DNA of 64,000 nt from Hemileia vastatrix (lineage: Eukaryota; Basidiomycota; Pucciniomycetes; Pucciniales; Zaghouaniaceae), in the NCBI GenBank assembly GCA_030280995.1, contig JASXTE010000001.1, forward strand, positions 21,146,106-21,210,105. The letters run 5' to 3'. The position numbers and the translations under genes are program-made. Shown here piece by piece: positions 12,190 through 24,119 of this stretch (positions are counted from its first letter, which is position 1; the number at the start of each line of letters is the position of its first letter). The notes beneath the pieces are model-generated. The model ran no database searches. It was not told the origin of the DNA and saw only the letters and a list, made by a program, of their open reading frames with translations.

Positions 12190-14260
12190 ACAGAAACTTC
12201 ATTTCCTAAGGACTGGAGTTGCCCTAAACTGTCTGAGACTAATTCTTTTTAAGGGGGATATTCCCTTCATTTGTCTTATTGACTCTGGAACTTCAATCTC
12301 ATTTATCAGTTTATCTTTTTCCAAAGAACTTAAGCTGAAATTTGTAGATATCAACAAACTCCAATCTATCTGGTCGAATCAGAGAAACCCAAATATTAGG
12401 CTAGTGAGAAATTTTTATGGTTTTTTAACTTTCCAAATTTTCTCTCCTTTGAGTGGGAATTAACAGTCTTGGAAGCCCCAAGGATGGATAATACCATTCA
12501 TGGCCATGACTTTTTACAGCATTGGAATCCCAAAATTTATTTGTCACAGGGATTGATCACCCCTTGCTCTAAGTATATATCTGATTCAACAATGCAGGTC
12601 AACAGGGAATTTAACAACCCCATCTGACCAAGTCCTGCTAGAAGACTCCACTATACCAGATTTATTGCAAGCATTTGATCATTCTTTAAATGAGCACTTG
12701 GCTAAACATTCTTTCTTGACTAATTTACTTGAAGAGGATTTCAATAGCTTTGAATTAATTTATTTTTACTCTCTAAATTCATGTCTACCTTCAACAGAAT
12801 TTTTTGAAGAGGAAGAGGACAACCAAAGAAATATTGAAGCCATTAAATAAATTCCACCCAAAGTTTACCATTGCTTCATAGATTTCCTTTCAATATGTAA
12901 GGCTGACAAGCTACCACACCATTGACCCTACAATCATAAAATAAAGTTAATAGTTCTGGTACCATCTGTATATCCTTTATATTCTTTGTCAAAGGATAAA
13001 TCTCAAGCTCTTTGAAACTAAATTTTAGATAATGCAGCCAAAAGTTTCATTCAAGCCAGTAGATCTCCAACTAGCTCTCCAGATTTTTTTTAAGAAAAAA
13101 GATGGAAGTCTTAGTTTATGTGTTGATTATAGAAAACTCAATACAGTGATTAAGAAGAATGTTTATCCAGCTCCTCTTATGTCATTACTTCTTAATTTTT
13201 TTAATGGTTCAAACTTCTTTTCTGAAATTTATCTCAGAGGCGCTCACAATCTTATATGTATTTCAGAAGGCCATGAAACTTCAATGGCAATGCATACCAG
13301 GTTTGGTAGTTTTGAATATTTAGTAATCCCCTTTGTATTTTGTAATGAACCATCAACATTTCAAATATTTTCAACAATATCTTGAAAGATATTGTTGAAC
13401 AGTTTGTTGTTGTCTATCAAGATTACCTTTTAATCTCCTCGAAGACCCTTGCAGAACATATCCAAAATTTCAAAATAATTCTCATTTGCCTTTGAGAACA
13501 TGGTCTCTATGCCAAGCACACTAAATGCAAATTCCACCTAAAATTGATTGACTTTCTGGGTTGTAAATTTTCTACTGATGGTTTAGTCTTGGTTGATAAA
13601 AAGGTTCAAAATGTTCAGGAATGGCCTGAGCCAACAATTCTAAAATCCTCACAGGGTTTTTTAGGTTTCGCAAATTTCTACAGAAGATTTATGAAGATCA
13701 CTCTAAAACTATTACAAATCTTACTTCTCTTCTTAAAAAAGATACTCCTTGTGTCTTCACAGAAATAGCACAAAAAGAATTCAAAGAATTAAAAACTGTG
13801 TTTACCACAGCTCCGATTCTTTGACATTTTGATCCTAAAGCCTCAACAATAGTCAAGACAGATGCTAGAAATTATGCTATAGAAGGGTTAATATCCCAAT
13901 TAAATCCTGAAACAAAAATGGTTCATCCTGCTTCATTTGAATCAGGCAAACTTATTTCAGCAGAATTAAATTATGAAATTCATGATAAATAATTATTATC
14001 TATTATTTGTTGTCTTAAAAAATGGTGTTCTTTTCAAATCCTAAATGGTCATAATTCTTTGAAATACTTCATGTCTTCCAAATTTCTAACTAGAAATCAG
14101 GCTAGGTGGGCTGAGCTCTAATCTAAATTTTATTTTACTATTACCTAGCTCACAGGTAAAAATTATGAAGCTCCAGATATTTTATCACATCAGAATGATG
14201 TTTACCCACCATGGTGGGAGGTGTTTGCTGAGGAGAATCCAGAAAATGTGAAATAAATTT
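12190..14260 (+). pseudogene. pol: gypsy-A protease, reverse transcriptase and RNase H remnant
   Basis: The protease motif LIDSGTSISF is at about 12270-12300. The RT palm begins at 13032 (KKDGSLSLCVDYRKLN, then FEYLVIPFVFCNEPSTFQ). The catalytic box reads VYQDYLLIS near 13405-13440 where YxDD is expected, so one Asp is lost. The thumb/connection follows (IDFLGCKFSTDGL, 13544-13768). RNase H (VKTDARNYAIEGLIS, then ELNYEIHDK) lies near 13850-14000. Stops interrupt every domain. The order and motifs identify the Ty3/gypsy superfamily securely, but the enzyme cannot work. Confidence 0.8.
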
Positions 14261-14329
14261 TCAATGAATAAATATTAAAAACTAATCAAATTAATTTAAT
14301 TACAGCACAATAAATTCAAAATCAAATAT

Positions 14330-15725
14330 CGAACATTCAAGAAGCTCAGTCAAAGGATGATTATTGTTTGGGGATTAAGGACAAAATACTCTTGAAGAAA
14401 GGGGCCAAGAGATTTAGTATAGAATCAGGTCTGTTAGTGTTTGAAGGTAGAGTGGTCATACATGAAAATAAGGATATAAAATTATAAATTTTAAATAGTA
14501 GAAATGATTCTCCATTAGCTGGTCATTTTGATGCCGATAAAACTTACCAGTTAATATCAAGGGATTTCTTCTGGCCAGGAATGACCAGGGAAATCAAGGC
14601 CCATATTAAATCCTGTTACAAGTTTAATAGGAACAAGGTACCTTGACACAGGAAGTATGGGTTGCTTCAACCACTTCCAATTCCCTCTAAAACATGAGAA
14701 TCAATTTCTATGGATCTCATTTCTCAATTACCTCCATCAGATAATTTTGATGCTATATTAGTCATAGTTGATAGATTCTCTAAAATTTCTATTTTTATAA
14801 AAGCTTATACTAGTGCAACTGCAGAAGATTTAACTAAAATATTTCTAGAATATGTATTTTCTAAACATGGATTACCTACTGATATTATTTCAGACAGAGG
14901 TTCCCTGTTTGTTTCTACTTTGTGGACTCAGATTTTTTGAAAATTAAATATTATGAGGAACCTTTTTACAGCCTATCATCTTGAAACAGGCGTTCAAACT
15001 AAAAGAATTAACCAAATCTTTGAACAATATCTATAAATGTATGTCAATTATCAGCAAGACAATTGGACCACATGGTTACCATTGGCCAAATTTTCTTATA
15101 ACAACTCAACACATTCTTTGACAAAGCAATCTATGGAAGAAATCCTTGATTCAATCCAATTCATGTAGGAATAAATCATCCTGCTGAAAATTATCTTCAA
15201 AAATCTCATGACTTCAAGTAAAACTCCAATCTACCTTCAAGGTGATGAATCAAAGGTATAAGGAACAGGCCAACAAACATCAACAATCTGCTCCACCTTT
15301 TAAACCAGGCAATAAGGTATGACTCAACTCTAAAAATCTTCAAACAACTTGACCATAAAAGAAACTATCTGAAAAGTGCTTAGGTGAATTCAAAATTAAT
15401 GTTGAACTCTCTATAAATGCATTTAAACTCAAGTTACCTTTAAAATGGCAATCAATTCATCCTGTTTTCTCATATCTCTTATGGAACTTGCTCAAGAAAT
15501 ATAGCCAGGTAAGAACCAACCCCCTCCAGAACCAGTTGAAGTAGAAGATCATCTAGAGTGGGAAGTAAGTTGGATTCTTGATTTAAGAAGGCTAAAAGAA
15601 AAGCTTCAATACCTTGTGGAATAGGAAGGTTACCTCTATTACTCAAATAAAGCATCATGAGAACCAGCTGTTAACATTTCAAATGCTCCTGAAGTTTTAA
15701 AAACTTTTCATTTAAAATATCCTTA
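14330..15725 (+). pseudogene. gypsy-A integrase with C-terminal chromodomain remnant
   Basis: An HHCC zinc region remnant (SPLAGHFDADKT ... FFWPGMTREIKAHI) precedes the catalytic core at 14710-14940. There MDLISQLP supplies the first Asp and TDIISDRGSLF the second. A degraded DNA-binding tail follows. Around 15560-15700 the segment EWEVSWILDLRRL with a downstream EPAVNISNAPE block is a chromodomain remnant, typical of chromoviruses that target heterochromatin. Two positions in it that are normally Trp read as stops. Confidence 0.75.
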
Positions 15726-16552
15726 AAAAACTTAAACTTAAACACAATTTTCTTTCCTTAAAATTATAAAAGAAAAAAACTTTCTAAATCAAACTTTAAA
15801 TTTTCTTAAATTTTTGTTTTTTCCTTCATTTCTTTTCTTTTTAAAACCATAAATAATTAAAAAAAACTAAAATTAAAATCAACATAAGTTAAAATTAATA
15901 TAAAATAAAATAAAAATAAAATAAGACCAAAATAAATAAAATAAATAAATCAATATAAATTAAATAAAAAATGAATCAAAATTTCTTTTTATCAAAATTT
16001 TATTAAACCAAATTATGTTTTTGTTTCTTTTCAATTTTTTTATTATTTTTCTACAACTTCAACTTAACCTCAATTCAATCCTTTATTTCTACAACTTCAA
16101 TTCAACCTAAAAGTTTTTATTTTATTTTATTTTTTCTTTCTTCTATATAAATAATTCTTAAATCATTAACATCTTCATGAAACAACTCAATACCATCTTA
16201 TTTTTAATTATCTTCAAAACATGAAATATTTTTCTTCAATAAAATTTTTATTTCTAAAACACATTTCTTTCTTTTAAAATTTTCCTAAAAACACCATTTT
16301 TTTGTTTCTCTCTTTCTTTTTATCTGAACTACCAAAATTAAAATAAAAAATCAAGATAAAAGAAACTCAAAAAAATAAACTAAATAATTTAAAATTAAAT
16401 TTTTATTCTCTCTCAATCTCAATGTTATCTTTTCTTTAAATAAATAAATTTTCAATAAAATAAACAACAAAATAATCAAGACAAAACTATATACAATCTT
16501 TATTCTTCTTTTTCCTTTCCTTCTACTCCAAAATTCTTTCCTCTATTTTCTT
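15726..16552. other. Very AT-rich intergenic stretch
   Basis: Long A/T tracts with repeated AAATAAAAT-type motifs. No gene, RNA or repeat boundary could be supported. Confidence 0.5.
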
Positions 16553-17230
16553 TCAAATAAAATCTTTCATTTTTTCCACCACCTTTTGAATATCTTTTCT
16601 ACCCTTTTCAAATAGCTCTTCTTCTACACCTGGAACAACTTCTCCAATGTCTAGTAACTCTTTTGCTACATAATAAGAAGCCACATAAACAATCCCATCA
16701 ATTTTGTTGCATATTCTTTTGACAAAAGTGGTCCTGAAAGCCTTACCAGGCTTCTTCAACCACACCTGATCCCACTAAACCTCCACAGACAAATCATTTA
16801 TAGCTGGTTTGGGATTTTCAACCCTTGAAGCACTAGCTTCAGTTGGTTGCTTGACTTCTGGTTGAGGTTCAACAATGGGATTCACTGATGGTTTGACATT
16901 TAATTCTTTAATAATTGCTTCCTTCTAAAACAAAGAATCAGATAGCTACTAAATCAAAAACAACTTAAAATTAAAAATGCTTAATTCAAAATCAGGATCT
17001 AATTAAATAAATAAAGCAGGCTTAGTGGCCTTAACTGCTTCCACCACCTCATCATCTTCATCTTTGACAACCAGTCCACATTGTTTTGTGGTAGGTGCTA
17101 CCTCAACTACCTGATCCAACCCATCTTCAACAAGTTTTTTGACCTCATCTTTTTGGGTAATTTCCAACTTCACAATATTTAGGGCAGTCACCCAAACCAA
17201 AATCTCATTCCTCTCCTCCCAATAAAGTGC
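16553..17230 (-). pseudogene. Unrecognised two-exon gene fragment cut by the M-element LTR
   Basis: Two open segments in one frame (about 17230-17003 and about 16926-16553) are joined by a likely intron that ends in CTTTGTTTTAG at about 16927. The first part is acidic and Lys/Val/Glu rich (VEDGLDQVVEVAP). The second contains KRICNKIDGIVYVASYYVAKELLD and ends in a charged helix. The frame is open up to the LTR at 17231, so the 5' part of the gene is missing or lies elsewhere. One in-frame stop occurs near 16777. I do not recognise the family; it could be host or an unfamiliar element protein. Confidence 0.35.
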
Positions 17231-18337
17231 TGTAGAAAGACTCTTACAGTCACCTTGCTGTAAGCAGAATCCATGGGAGTTGGATAAACAAAAGAAAACC
17301 CTTTCCCTTTAAGTAAATAAAGAGTTCAAAATAAACTAAGCTAAAACATCTAATTGATATAAAATGACCAATTAATTATTTATCATTAAGGGTTTTGAGA
17401 TTTAGAATTAGTGTTCTTTTTAATATGGAAAGAGATACAACAGTAAAGCTGTATTCAGAAAAGTTATTTAAATGATTGAAAAGTATGTTTTTATGAAGCT
17501 TTTATTTTTATTGATAAAAGATATTAAAATCAAATCCCTGATGTTGAGAATTTTATAATGATACCCTATAAGTATATATTTATTAATTGTTGAGTAAATT
17601 TTATAAAACATTATGTAAAAGGGTTATATTTATAAGGGTATTACAATTTATATTTAGTTATGTAAAATAATAAAGTGATTATTAATATTTGTTGTTGTGG
17701 TTAATGGTTAAGATTCTCTGTATATGTCTCTTTTTTCATCTAATTTTGAGTCTGAAAGCTTTATATTCATAGTATGTCACATGCTTTATTTTCCCCAGCT
17801 GGTGCATCCTGGAGCTTGTCCAGAGATTTCCTGAGTTTGTATGGAGCTTGTCCAGAGTGTTCTGGACTCAATTAGAACCTTAAAACACAAATTAAAAAAT
17901 TCAGATAAACTAAAGATGAGAGAGATACTTCTCCTTTCCAATCTCAACTAAATTTCTTAGTACTCACAGCCCTATCCATCTAGTAAAGAATCATCAAAGT
18001 TAAGTAATTTAGAAAAAATCAAAAATAATCAGAAATACTTTATAAAAATATTAAAAATAGAATGAAAATAGTTAAAATTTCTCCAAAATTCCTAAAGGTT
18101 CTTGAGAGTCCTGAATTTAATTTCCATACACCTTTAGACCTATAATTGCACTTCATGACCATTAATTAATTGTTTACTCTTGACATGTAAAATTAACCCT
18201 TTTTAACCATTTTAAATACTCATTCCTTTAAATATAAACCATTATAAAGTTAGATGGTCTTTTCCAATCTGTATAATAAACTCCAAAAAACCCTTTTTTA
18301 ATAAACCTAGTGCCATACTAATATCTAGAGTGCCACA
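17231..18337 (-). repeat. 3' LTR of element M (carries the empty site of gypsy-1)
   Basis: On the minus strand it starts TGTGGCACTC and ends TCTTTCTACA. It aligns along its length with 29166-29505 and 38498-39276. The segment GATACCCTATAAGTATAT near 17562 is the uninterrupted version of the gypsy-1 insertion site, which proves the right and left halves of the other LTR belong together. Confidence 0.85.
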
Positions 18338-18347
18338 TCCTCCCTCC
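18338..18347 (-). promoter_or_regulatory. Polypurine tract of element M
   Basis: Read on the minus strand, GGAGGGAGGA lies directly against the TGTGGCA start of the 3' LTR. This is where the plus-strand primer of an LTR retrotransposon is expected. Confidence 0.65.
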
Positions 18348-18479
18348 AATGAATAATGTCCCCAATTTTAAAATTTTTCATATTTGTTTGATCACATATT
18401 CATCTTCTCTTCATCCTCTTCAACCATCTACTCCAACTACTACTGAAAACTCTTCAATTTATGTTAAAATAAATATCAT

Positions 18480-19260
18480 CATCAACATTTCATCATAAGA
18501 CCTTGCCGTCCCATGTGAGCAATGTGCCAAATACCAGGTACCTTGTCTGATTTCTAACCCTGGTCTTCCTGGAAGAACTGCCTGTGAACTTTTCAGGCTT
18601 TAGAAAATCAAATTTAATCATCCAATTATTCCTTCCAGAACTAATGTCTATACTGGAACAGCTACCATTCATTATCCAAAAATACCTAAAAAGAGAATTT
18701 CTAAAATCCCCACCTTTTTAGAAACATAAATTCCAAAACATCTTCTTCATCTAAAAATTCAAATCCTGAGCTTCCTCCTCCTTTTCAATATCCTAATCCT
18801 ATTATTCCAGTTTCTCCATTCATTTTTTCTGAAACATTATTCCCTGGATCTAAAAGTCTGTCTTTTAATTTTAAATCTTTAAAATTCATCTACTAATTCA
18901 ACATCTAATTTGTATTCTCTTCCATCTCCTTATTTCTCCTTAGCTATTGAAATCACCAATAATGATAATTTTGGCCATGTGCAGAATGATTACATTAATC
19001 ACTATCCAAAATTTCATATATATCTCTTTATTTATTTTTGTGATGATATGGAGTGTAAAATTTGAGCATATTTTTAGGAAACCCCTGCTAATAATACTAA
19101 AGATTTAATGAAGAGAAGAATTTTAATGCAAAGTTTCGATAATGATGTTGAAAGATTTCAAAGAGATTATTTATTGTTATTGTCTTCTCTTCTTTTAAAG
19201 TTTAATACTTTTAATTTATTTTGATGCTGATAATTGTTGTTTTCTGGTTGATTTAATTCT
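18480..19260 (+). pseudogene. Cysteine-cluster protein remnant, antisense within element M (copy A)
   Basis: A plus-strand segment at about 18502-18630 reads PCEQCAKYQVPC, then ACEL, with the spacing of paired C-x2-C-x6-C blocks resembling a small zinc cluster. The second block has lost its later cysteines. Stops follow, then weak coding-like segments at 19040-19200 (a helix-rich MKRRILMQSFDNDVERFQRD block). It resembles the better preserved copy at 20145-21284. The antisense orientation to pol and the location between integrase and 3' LTR suggest an accessory gene carried by the element. The function is unknown. Confidence 0.35.
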
Positions 19261-20144
19261 TTTAAATTGTCTTTTAATTGTCATATTTGAAATAAACCTT
19301 TAATAAACTGTATTTGCCTTTTGATGATTTCACTACTGAGAGCAAGGTTTGAATCCCTTCAGACTCCCCTCTACCAGTCTCTACTTTCTTTCACAAAATG
19401 AGAGAGGGGCTTCCCTAATGAACCAAATAAATTTAATTCTATTCTCATTGGGCTTCCCCCAGAGCTGAATACTCTGATTCCATTCTTTCTGTAAGGTCCT
19501 CCAAGCTTCCACCTAAATATTCTACCAAAGAGACCCACTAATATTCCATCCCCTTTCCATCTTCAATGATTCAGAATCACAACATTCAAATAAATTTCTA
19601 ACCCTACTTAAATCACTCCTAAAATTTTATCAGAATCCATATTTGCCAGACTTTCTTAGCACCTTTATTTTCAGCTTTTTAACAATCTCCACCAATAAAC
19701 TTTTAAAATCTCCTTCTTTCTTTAATCCTAAAATAAATCTATTTAATGACATCTTTATTCCTTAAAGTTAGTTGCACTTTTTTCACCAATGACTGAGTTG
19801 TCTAAATGAGTGAGTACCAGTTTGAGTACTAATGAACCGGTGATAAATTAAAAATGACTGAATTAAATATCCAAATAGATTGAAATTTCTTCCTAAAATC
19901 CTTGAAAACAAAACTTTTAATTAATTTCCAGTTTATAGTCTTGGTGGACTAAAGAGAAAGTAATTTTCCAGTTTAAAGTCATGGGGGACCAAAGTTTGAC
20001 ATTTTACCAGTTTAAGGTCATGGAGGACCCAAAAAATTCATTTATTCAAACTGCCTGCTACTGTCTTTGAGCCAATTTTTTTTTTCCACTATCCTTTTTT
20101 CTCCCTTCACTATTCTCCTATCCAAGTTATCTTTTCCATCCTAA
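19261..20144. repeat. Intervening stretch of element M with CCAGTTTA(A/T)AGTC repeats
   Basis: No gene is seen. Three closely spaced units of the form CCAGTTTAAAGTCATGGGGG occur at 19928-20030. Related units recur at 21890-21915, and pol-proximal variants (CCAGTTTATCCTCATAG) at 23970-24110, so the motif is scattered through this element. Confidence 0.5.
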
Positions 20145-21284
20145 TTATCTAATTTTTACAAGATTACTCCTTCCAACCTCACTGCTTCTAAAAACCAAGC
20201 CTGCGACTACTGTTCCTTTACCCATCAGGAGTGCATCTGCACTTTTAACCAGAAAAGATACACCTACAACAGAGCCTGTTCCAACTGCTTTGAAAAGAAG
20301 AGAAAATTCTCTATCCTCAAATATGGATCACTCAAACTTCCTGCCACCAGCTTTGCCTCCCATTTCAAAGCTTCTACTCCATCTCCTAAGTTATCCACCT
20401 CTATAATTCCTACTCCTTTCACACCATCAGCCTTTTTGAATATTCTTTCTGACTCTGAGTCTCTGGGTCCACTTCCATCTGTTTGTCATACTGCTCCATC
20501 TCTCCAATCAAGACTCTCTTCTGTCATCCCTAGAGCTCCTACTGCTTCCAAATAAATGTTGAATCAATACAATTCAGTTCTGGATGTTTCTCCTTTTGTT
20601 TTCTCTCCACCTCCTATAACAGAGCCTATTCCTCCTCAACCTAAATTTAGCCTCCCTTGTTTTCTTTCTTCTTTTTCTTCTTCAAAGAGACCCAGATCTC
20701 CCAGTCCTTTTTTATTAAGCTTTAAGAAAAGAAATATTCCAACAGTTAATGGATAATCTATTGATGCTCCACCAAGAGACTTCCTCACTTTCCTAAAACC
20801 TCCTTCTTATCACAACATTAAAAATCCCTACTCTTCCATTCTTGAAGAAAAATTTCTACCAAGCCTGCCTTTAAATTTTGAGCTTGACACAGTTGAATCA
20901 AGTAAGTAATTAAAATTTTCATTCTTCATTTTATTTTATCTTGATTTTTATTGATGACCTGATCTAGATTCTTCTGGATCCCATTGTTCTCCATCTGCTT
21001 ATTATGTTCCAGATCCAGAACACACTTCAGCTATGGTGAAATGTAATTAGTTTTCTCAACTACTTTATTCAATTTTCAACGTTAAATTGGCCGATTACAA
21101 AGATTATCTGCCAAAATATTGTGCAGAAGTACTCACAAGAGAACAATTCTTGAAATTTCACTTTAAAATGGCCACTTGGCTTGACCATAAACAATGTCCT
21201 CAATTTGAAGAAATTGAAAGATTTACTAGAGCATCTCCTGAGACCTTTAATGCGCTGTCTTTGTCAAAAGAAAAAATTCTTTAG
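20145..21284 (+). pseudogene. Cysteine-cluster, Pro/Ser-rich protein, antisense within element M (copy B)
   Basis: One plus-strand frame runs from about 20145 through an in-frame TAA at 20553, another at 20754, and on to 20896. A plausible intron follows, with donor GTAAGTAA at about 20900 and acceptor CTAG at about 20968, and then further coding-like sequence ending at 21284. The N-terminal ACDYCSFTHQEC plus NRACSNC blocks resemble a binuclear cysteine cluster. The middle is Pro/Ser-rich (PPPITEPIPPQPK), and the end has a helical LTREQFLKFHFKMATWLD segment. It may be a DNA- or RNA-binding accessory protein, but I do not recognise the family. Confidence 0.4.
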
Positions 21285-22029
21285 TTCTTCAGTCTCCTTC
21301 TAGAAATTTTAAAGAAACTAAAAAAACAATATATATATAGAATCATAAAAACATACTACCACTTTTTTTAAATTAATGTTATTATACTTTTATTTTTATG
21401 TTTTTTTATTTATTACATTTATTTTTATTTAAACATGAAACTTATTTTGTAAAGTAAAAGAAATTTTAAATATAATATATATAAATATAAATTTGAAAAT
21501 TGAAATTAAATATATAAAAGATGCCCCCCAGCCATTTGATGAGCTGTACCCTTGAAATCATATCCACATCCAAGTGCACCTTGATGTGGGATTCACAAGA
21601 AAGAAATTCAAAATAAATATAAATAATTTTGAAATTTTTTGAAAAACATAAATAGAAAAATAGAGAAATGATCACTGGTTGGGCTCCCTCCAATTTGTAA
21701 AAATGATTGGAGACCACCAGTGAGCATTATCCCTGAACAAATTAATTTATAATAAATTTAAAAATGAAATTAAAATAAAATTCAAACATATAACATAAAA
21801 AAAACATAAAAAATTTCTATAATCAAAAACAAAACATAAATATTCTTGAATCCAACTTTGACTGAGCATAATTTTTTGATGTCATACTGATCCAGTTTAT
21901 AGTCTTAGATGACTACCTATATAGTAAAAACAAAGCCAGGATTAAACTAGAAACAGGGAAAGTATGGTAACAAACATTGTGCAGTAATTGTGTATAGAGC
22001 ATCCAGCCAATCAATTACCCTCAAACTTT
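21285..22029 (-). other. Region downstream of the M integrase
   Basis: AT-rich, with several A/T runs and one CCAGTTTATAGTC unit at about 21893. The 83-codon minus-strand frame at 21466-21717 is low complexity and not supported as a gene. Confidence 0.4.
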
Positions 22030-23411
22030 CCAGTATTAGAAATTAGAAGGTTCCCCTGTGAACCCTTCTACCAAAAAAATTACATTCCATCACAATTCTT
22101 CACTGTAAACTTTTTCAACATCCAAATTTTTAATTATTTTTATTTATAATGATAGTTTTAGTTTATACTCTTTTGCAGAGTAAATCTTCTTTTAAATTTT
22201 TTTGAATATTTTATACTTATTTTGGAGGAAATCTTCTTTAAATGATAGAGAGTAGTTTATCCTCATTTTGGAGTCAGATTTTGGAACTCCTGGTGCCCTA
22301 GGAGAAAACTGCTTGACTTGTTCAGCAGCTACCCTCTTTTTCAATACAACTCTATCCAACTCTTCTAACACATGTGAACCACCAGATACTTGATCTCTGA
22401 CTTTTTATTGTCCATTCCACCTATTAGAAAACATTCTTCCCCACTGGCTCTCCAAACTCCTATAATAAATTATGACCATATCTCCAGTTTTCAAAGGTTT
22501 CCTTAATCTATGAGCCAACCTCTTATCCTAATATCTAACTGACTGATTTCAAATGCTCATCATTCTTGAATATTCCTACTCCAAATTTTCTTCTTTCTTT
22601 TCTAACTGAACCATTTTTGCACATAGTAATTCTTCAGTAGTTTTAACTGTGTCCCAATCTACTCCAAGATATGATTCAGCCTGTAGATCAACTGGTAAAA
22701 CTTCTTTCTAACAAAAAACTGGTTTGTATGGTGAATATCCAGTTTTACTTTTGGTAGATATTCTGTCAGAAAAGAAAACTAATGGTAAATAGTGCCTCCA
22801 CTTTTCAGCACTGGATCCACAAATTTTAACTAAAGCATCCTTTATAACTTGATACGCTCTTTCTACAATTCTTTCAGCTTCAGGATAATATGGGATTTCT
22901 ACTCTAACCTTTGATCCTAATTTTGATATAGCCTCCCTTATCTCAGTCCCAAATTTAGAACCTCCATCAACCATTAACAACTTCATCACTCCATACCTAT
23001 ATACCCAATTTTTCATCAAAAAATCTGCCACAGTCCTGGAATTCAAATTAATAAGAGGTTCTGCCTCTAACAAACCAGATAAATTATCTCTGTCCACTTT
23101 TAAGTTTTATATCTACACTCTTTTATATGAACAGCATCCAAACTAACCCTACCAAAAAGAGTGTTTTCACCGGTTGCATGTCCAGGTTTGTTTGGCATTA
23201 AATAACTCCTCCTTTGACATTCATCACATGACTGAACCCATTGTTTAACATCCAGCTTCATTCCAGGCCACAAAAATCTATCAGTATTCTGTCTATAATT
23301 TTCTCCAACTCCTCTATGCCCAAGATCTTCATGCAGTGATTTCATAACCAACTCTTGCCCTTTCTTTTGAGTTATAACAACTTGAGAATTTGGATACCTC
23401 CTCCTCATCAA
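22030..23411 (-). pseudogene. Element M integrase
   Basis: An HHCC zinc-binding domain is readable at 23411-23100 (LHEDLGHRG, then CDECQRRS). The catalytic core follows. FGRVSLDAVHIK gives the first Asp and a KLLMVDGGSKFG segment the second. IVERAYQVIKDALVK gives the Glu within the 22708-23097 frame. The C-terminal GPY-like tail (KTGDMVIIYYRS, GRMFSNRWNG) reads to about 22400 with stops. The enzyme would insert element cDNA into the genome. At least one stop cluster near 23100 breaks the core, so this copy is dead. Confidence 0.8.
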
Positions 23412-24119
23412 TCTTCCTCTGGATGTTTAAAATTCTGGTGACTTCCTTTTGATAGCCACCCATTCATCATTATCTATTTTATCAGGCTTTTAAATTCTAA
23501 TAAATATTTCACCATTTTATAATTAAAGCCTTTCTGTCACCAGACATATTCTTTAATATCCATTAATATAATATCAACAGGCACTTCCCTATCTCCTAAA
23601 TCACCTTCACAAGAGTGAGCCAATAATTTTGATCCTTGAATTTGACTTTTTATCATAAATGATTTTGAATTTTCCACTTTTGAACCTTCCAACCTTTTAA
23701 ATACCAAATTTTCTTCTTTTTCACCCTTTTTAGCATCATCAACCTAATCTTTGTCCAACCCCCTTTTAACCAAATTTTCACAATCACCCAACCTCTCTTT
23801 AACCAAATTATTTAATGATCCCACATATAAACCATTCACCAGTTTTCTACTATCCCACAAAATATCACCATCCTTATCCATATACACCACATCTCCAACC
23901 TCTTTTTTTCCAAATTTATCTACACCATTATCAAAATCCCCAAGCACATAATTTAACATATTTTTTTATTATCCAGTTTATCCTCATAGTGGAGGTATTC
24001 ATTATCTACACTTATTAATCCTGCCAGCTTAACCTCATGAGAGAGGTCTTTTTCATCTTTATTTACAGTAATTAAGCCATCCAGTTTAACCTCATAGGGA
24101 AGTTAAGGAAAGTTTTCAG
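23412..24119 (-). pseudogene. Element M pol linker with short repeats
   Basis: Between RNase H and integrase the minus-strand frame carries acidic low-complexity sequence and about three copies of an EVKLxGLI-type unit (24110-23970), coded by CCAGTTTAxCCTCATAG repeats. No domain is recognised. Short open pieces on both strands here are compositional. Confidence 0.4.

Larger units (their letters stand above)
10986..15725 (+). mobile_element. Decayed Ty3/gypsy chromovirus (gypsy-A)
   Basis: Gag, zinc knuckle, protease, reverse transcriptase, RNase H, integrase and chromodomain remnants follow in canonical Ty3/gypsy order on the plus strand, separated by many stops and shifts. No LTR pair was recognised. 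The RT active site is degenerate. Several stops replace a Trp that is expected at that position, for instance in the segment before SISMDLI and twice in the chromodomain. The element is dead and older than gypsy-1. Confidence 0.85.

Noticed and set aside
19340..19370. tRNA-like GGTTTGAATCCC motif
   Set aside because: No cloverleaf arms can be formed around it. The similar motif near 30231 is part of an LTR.
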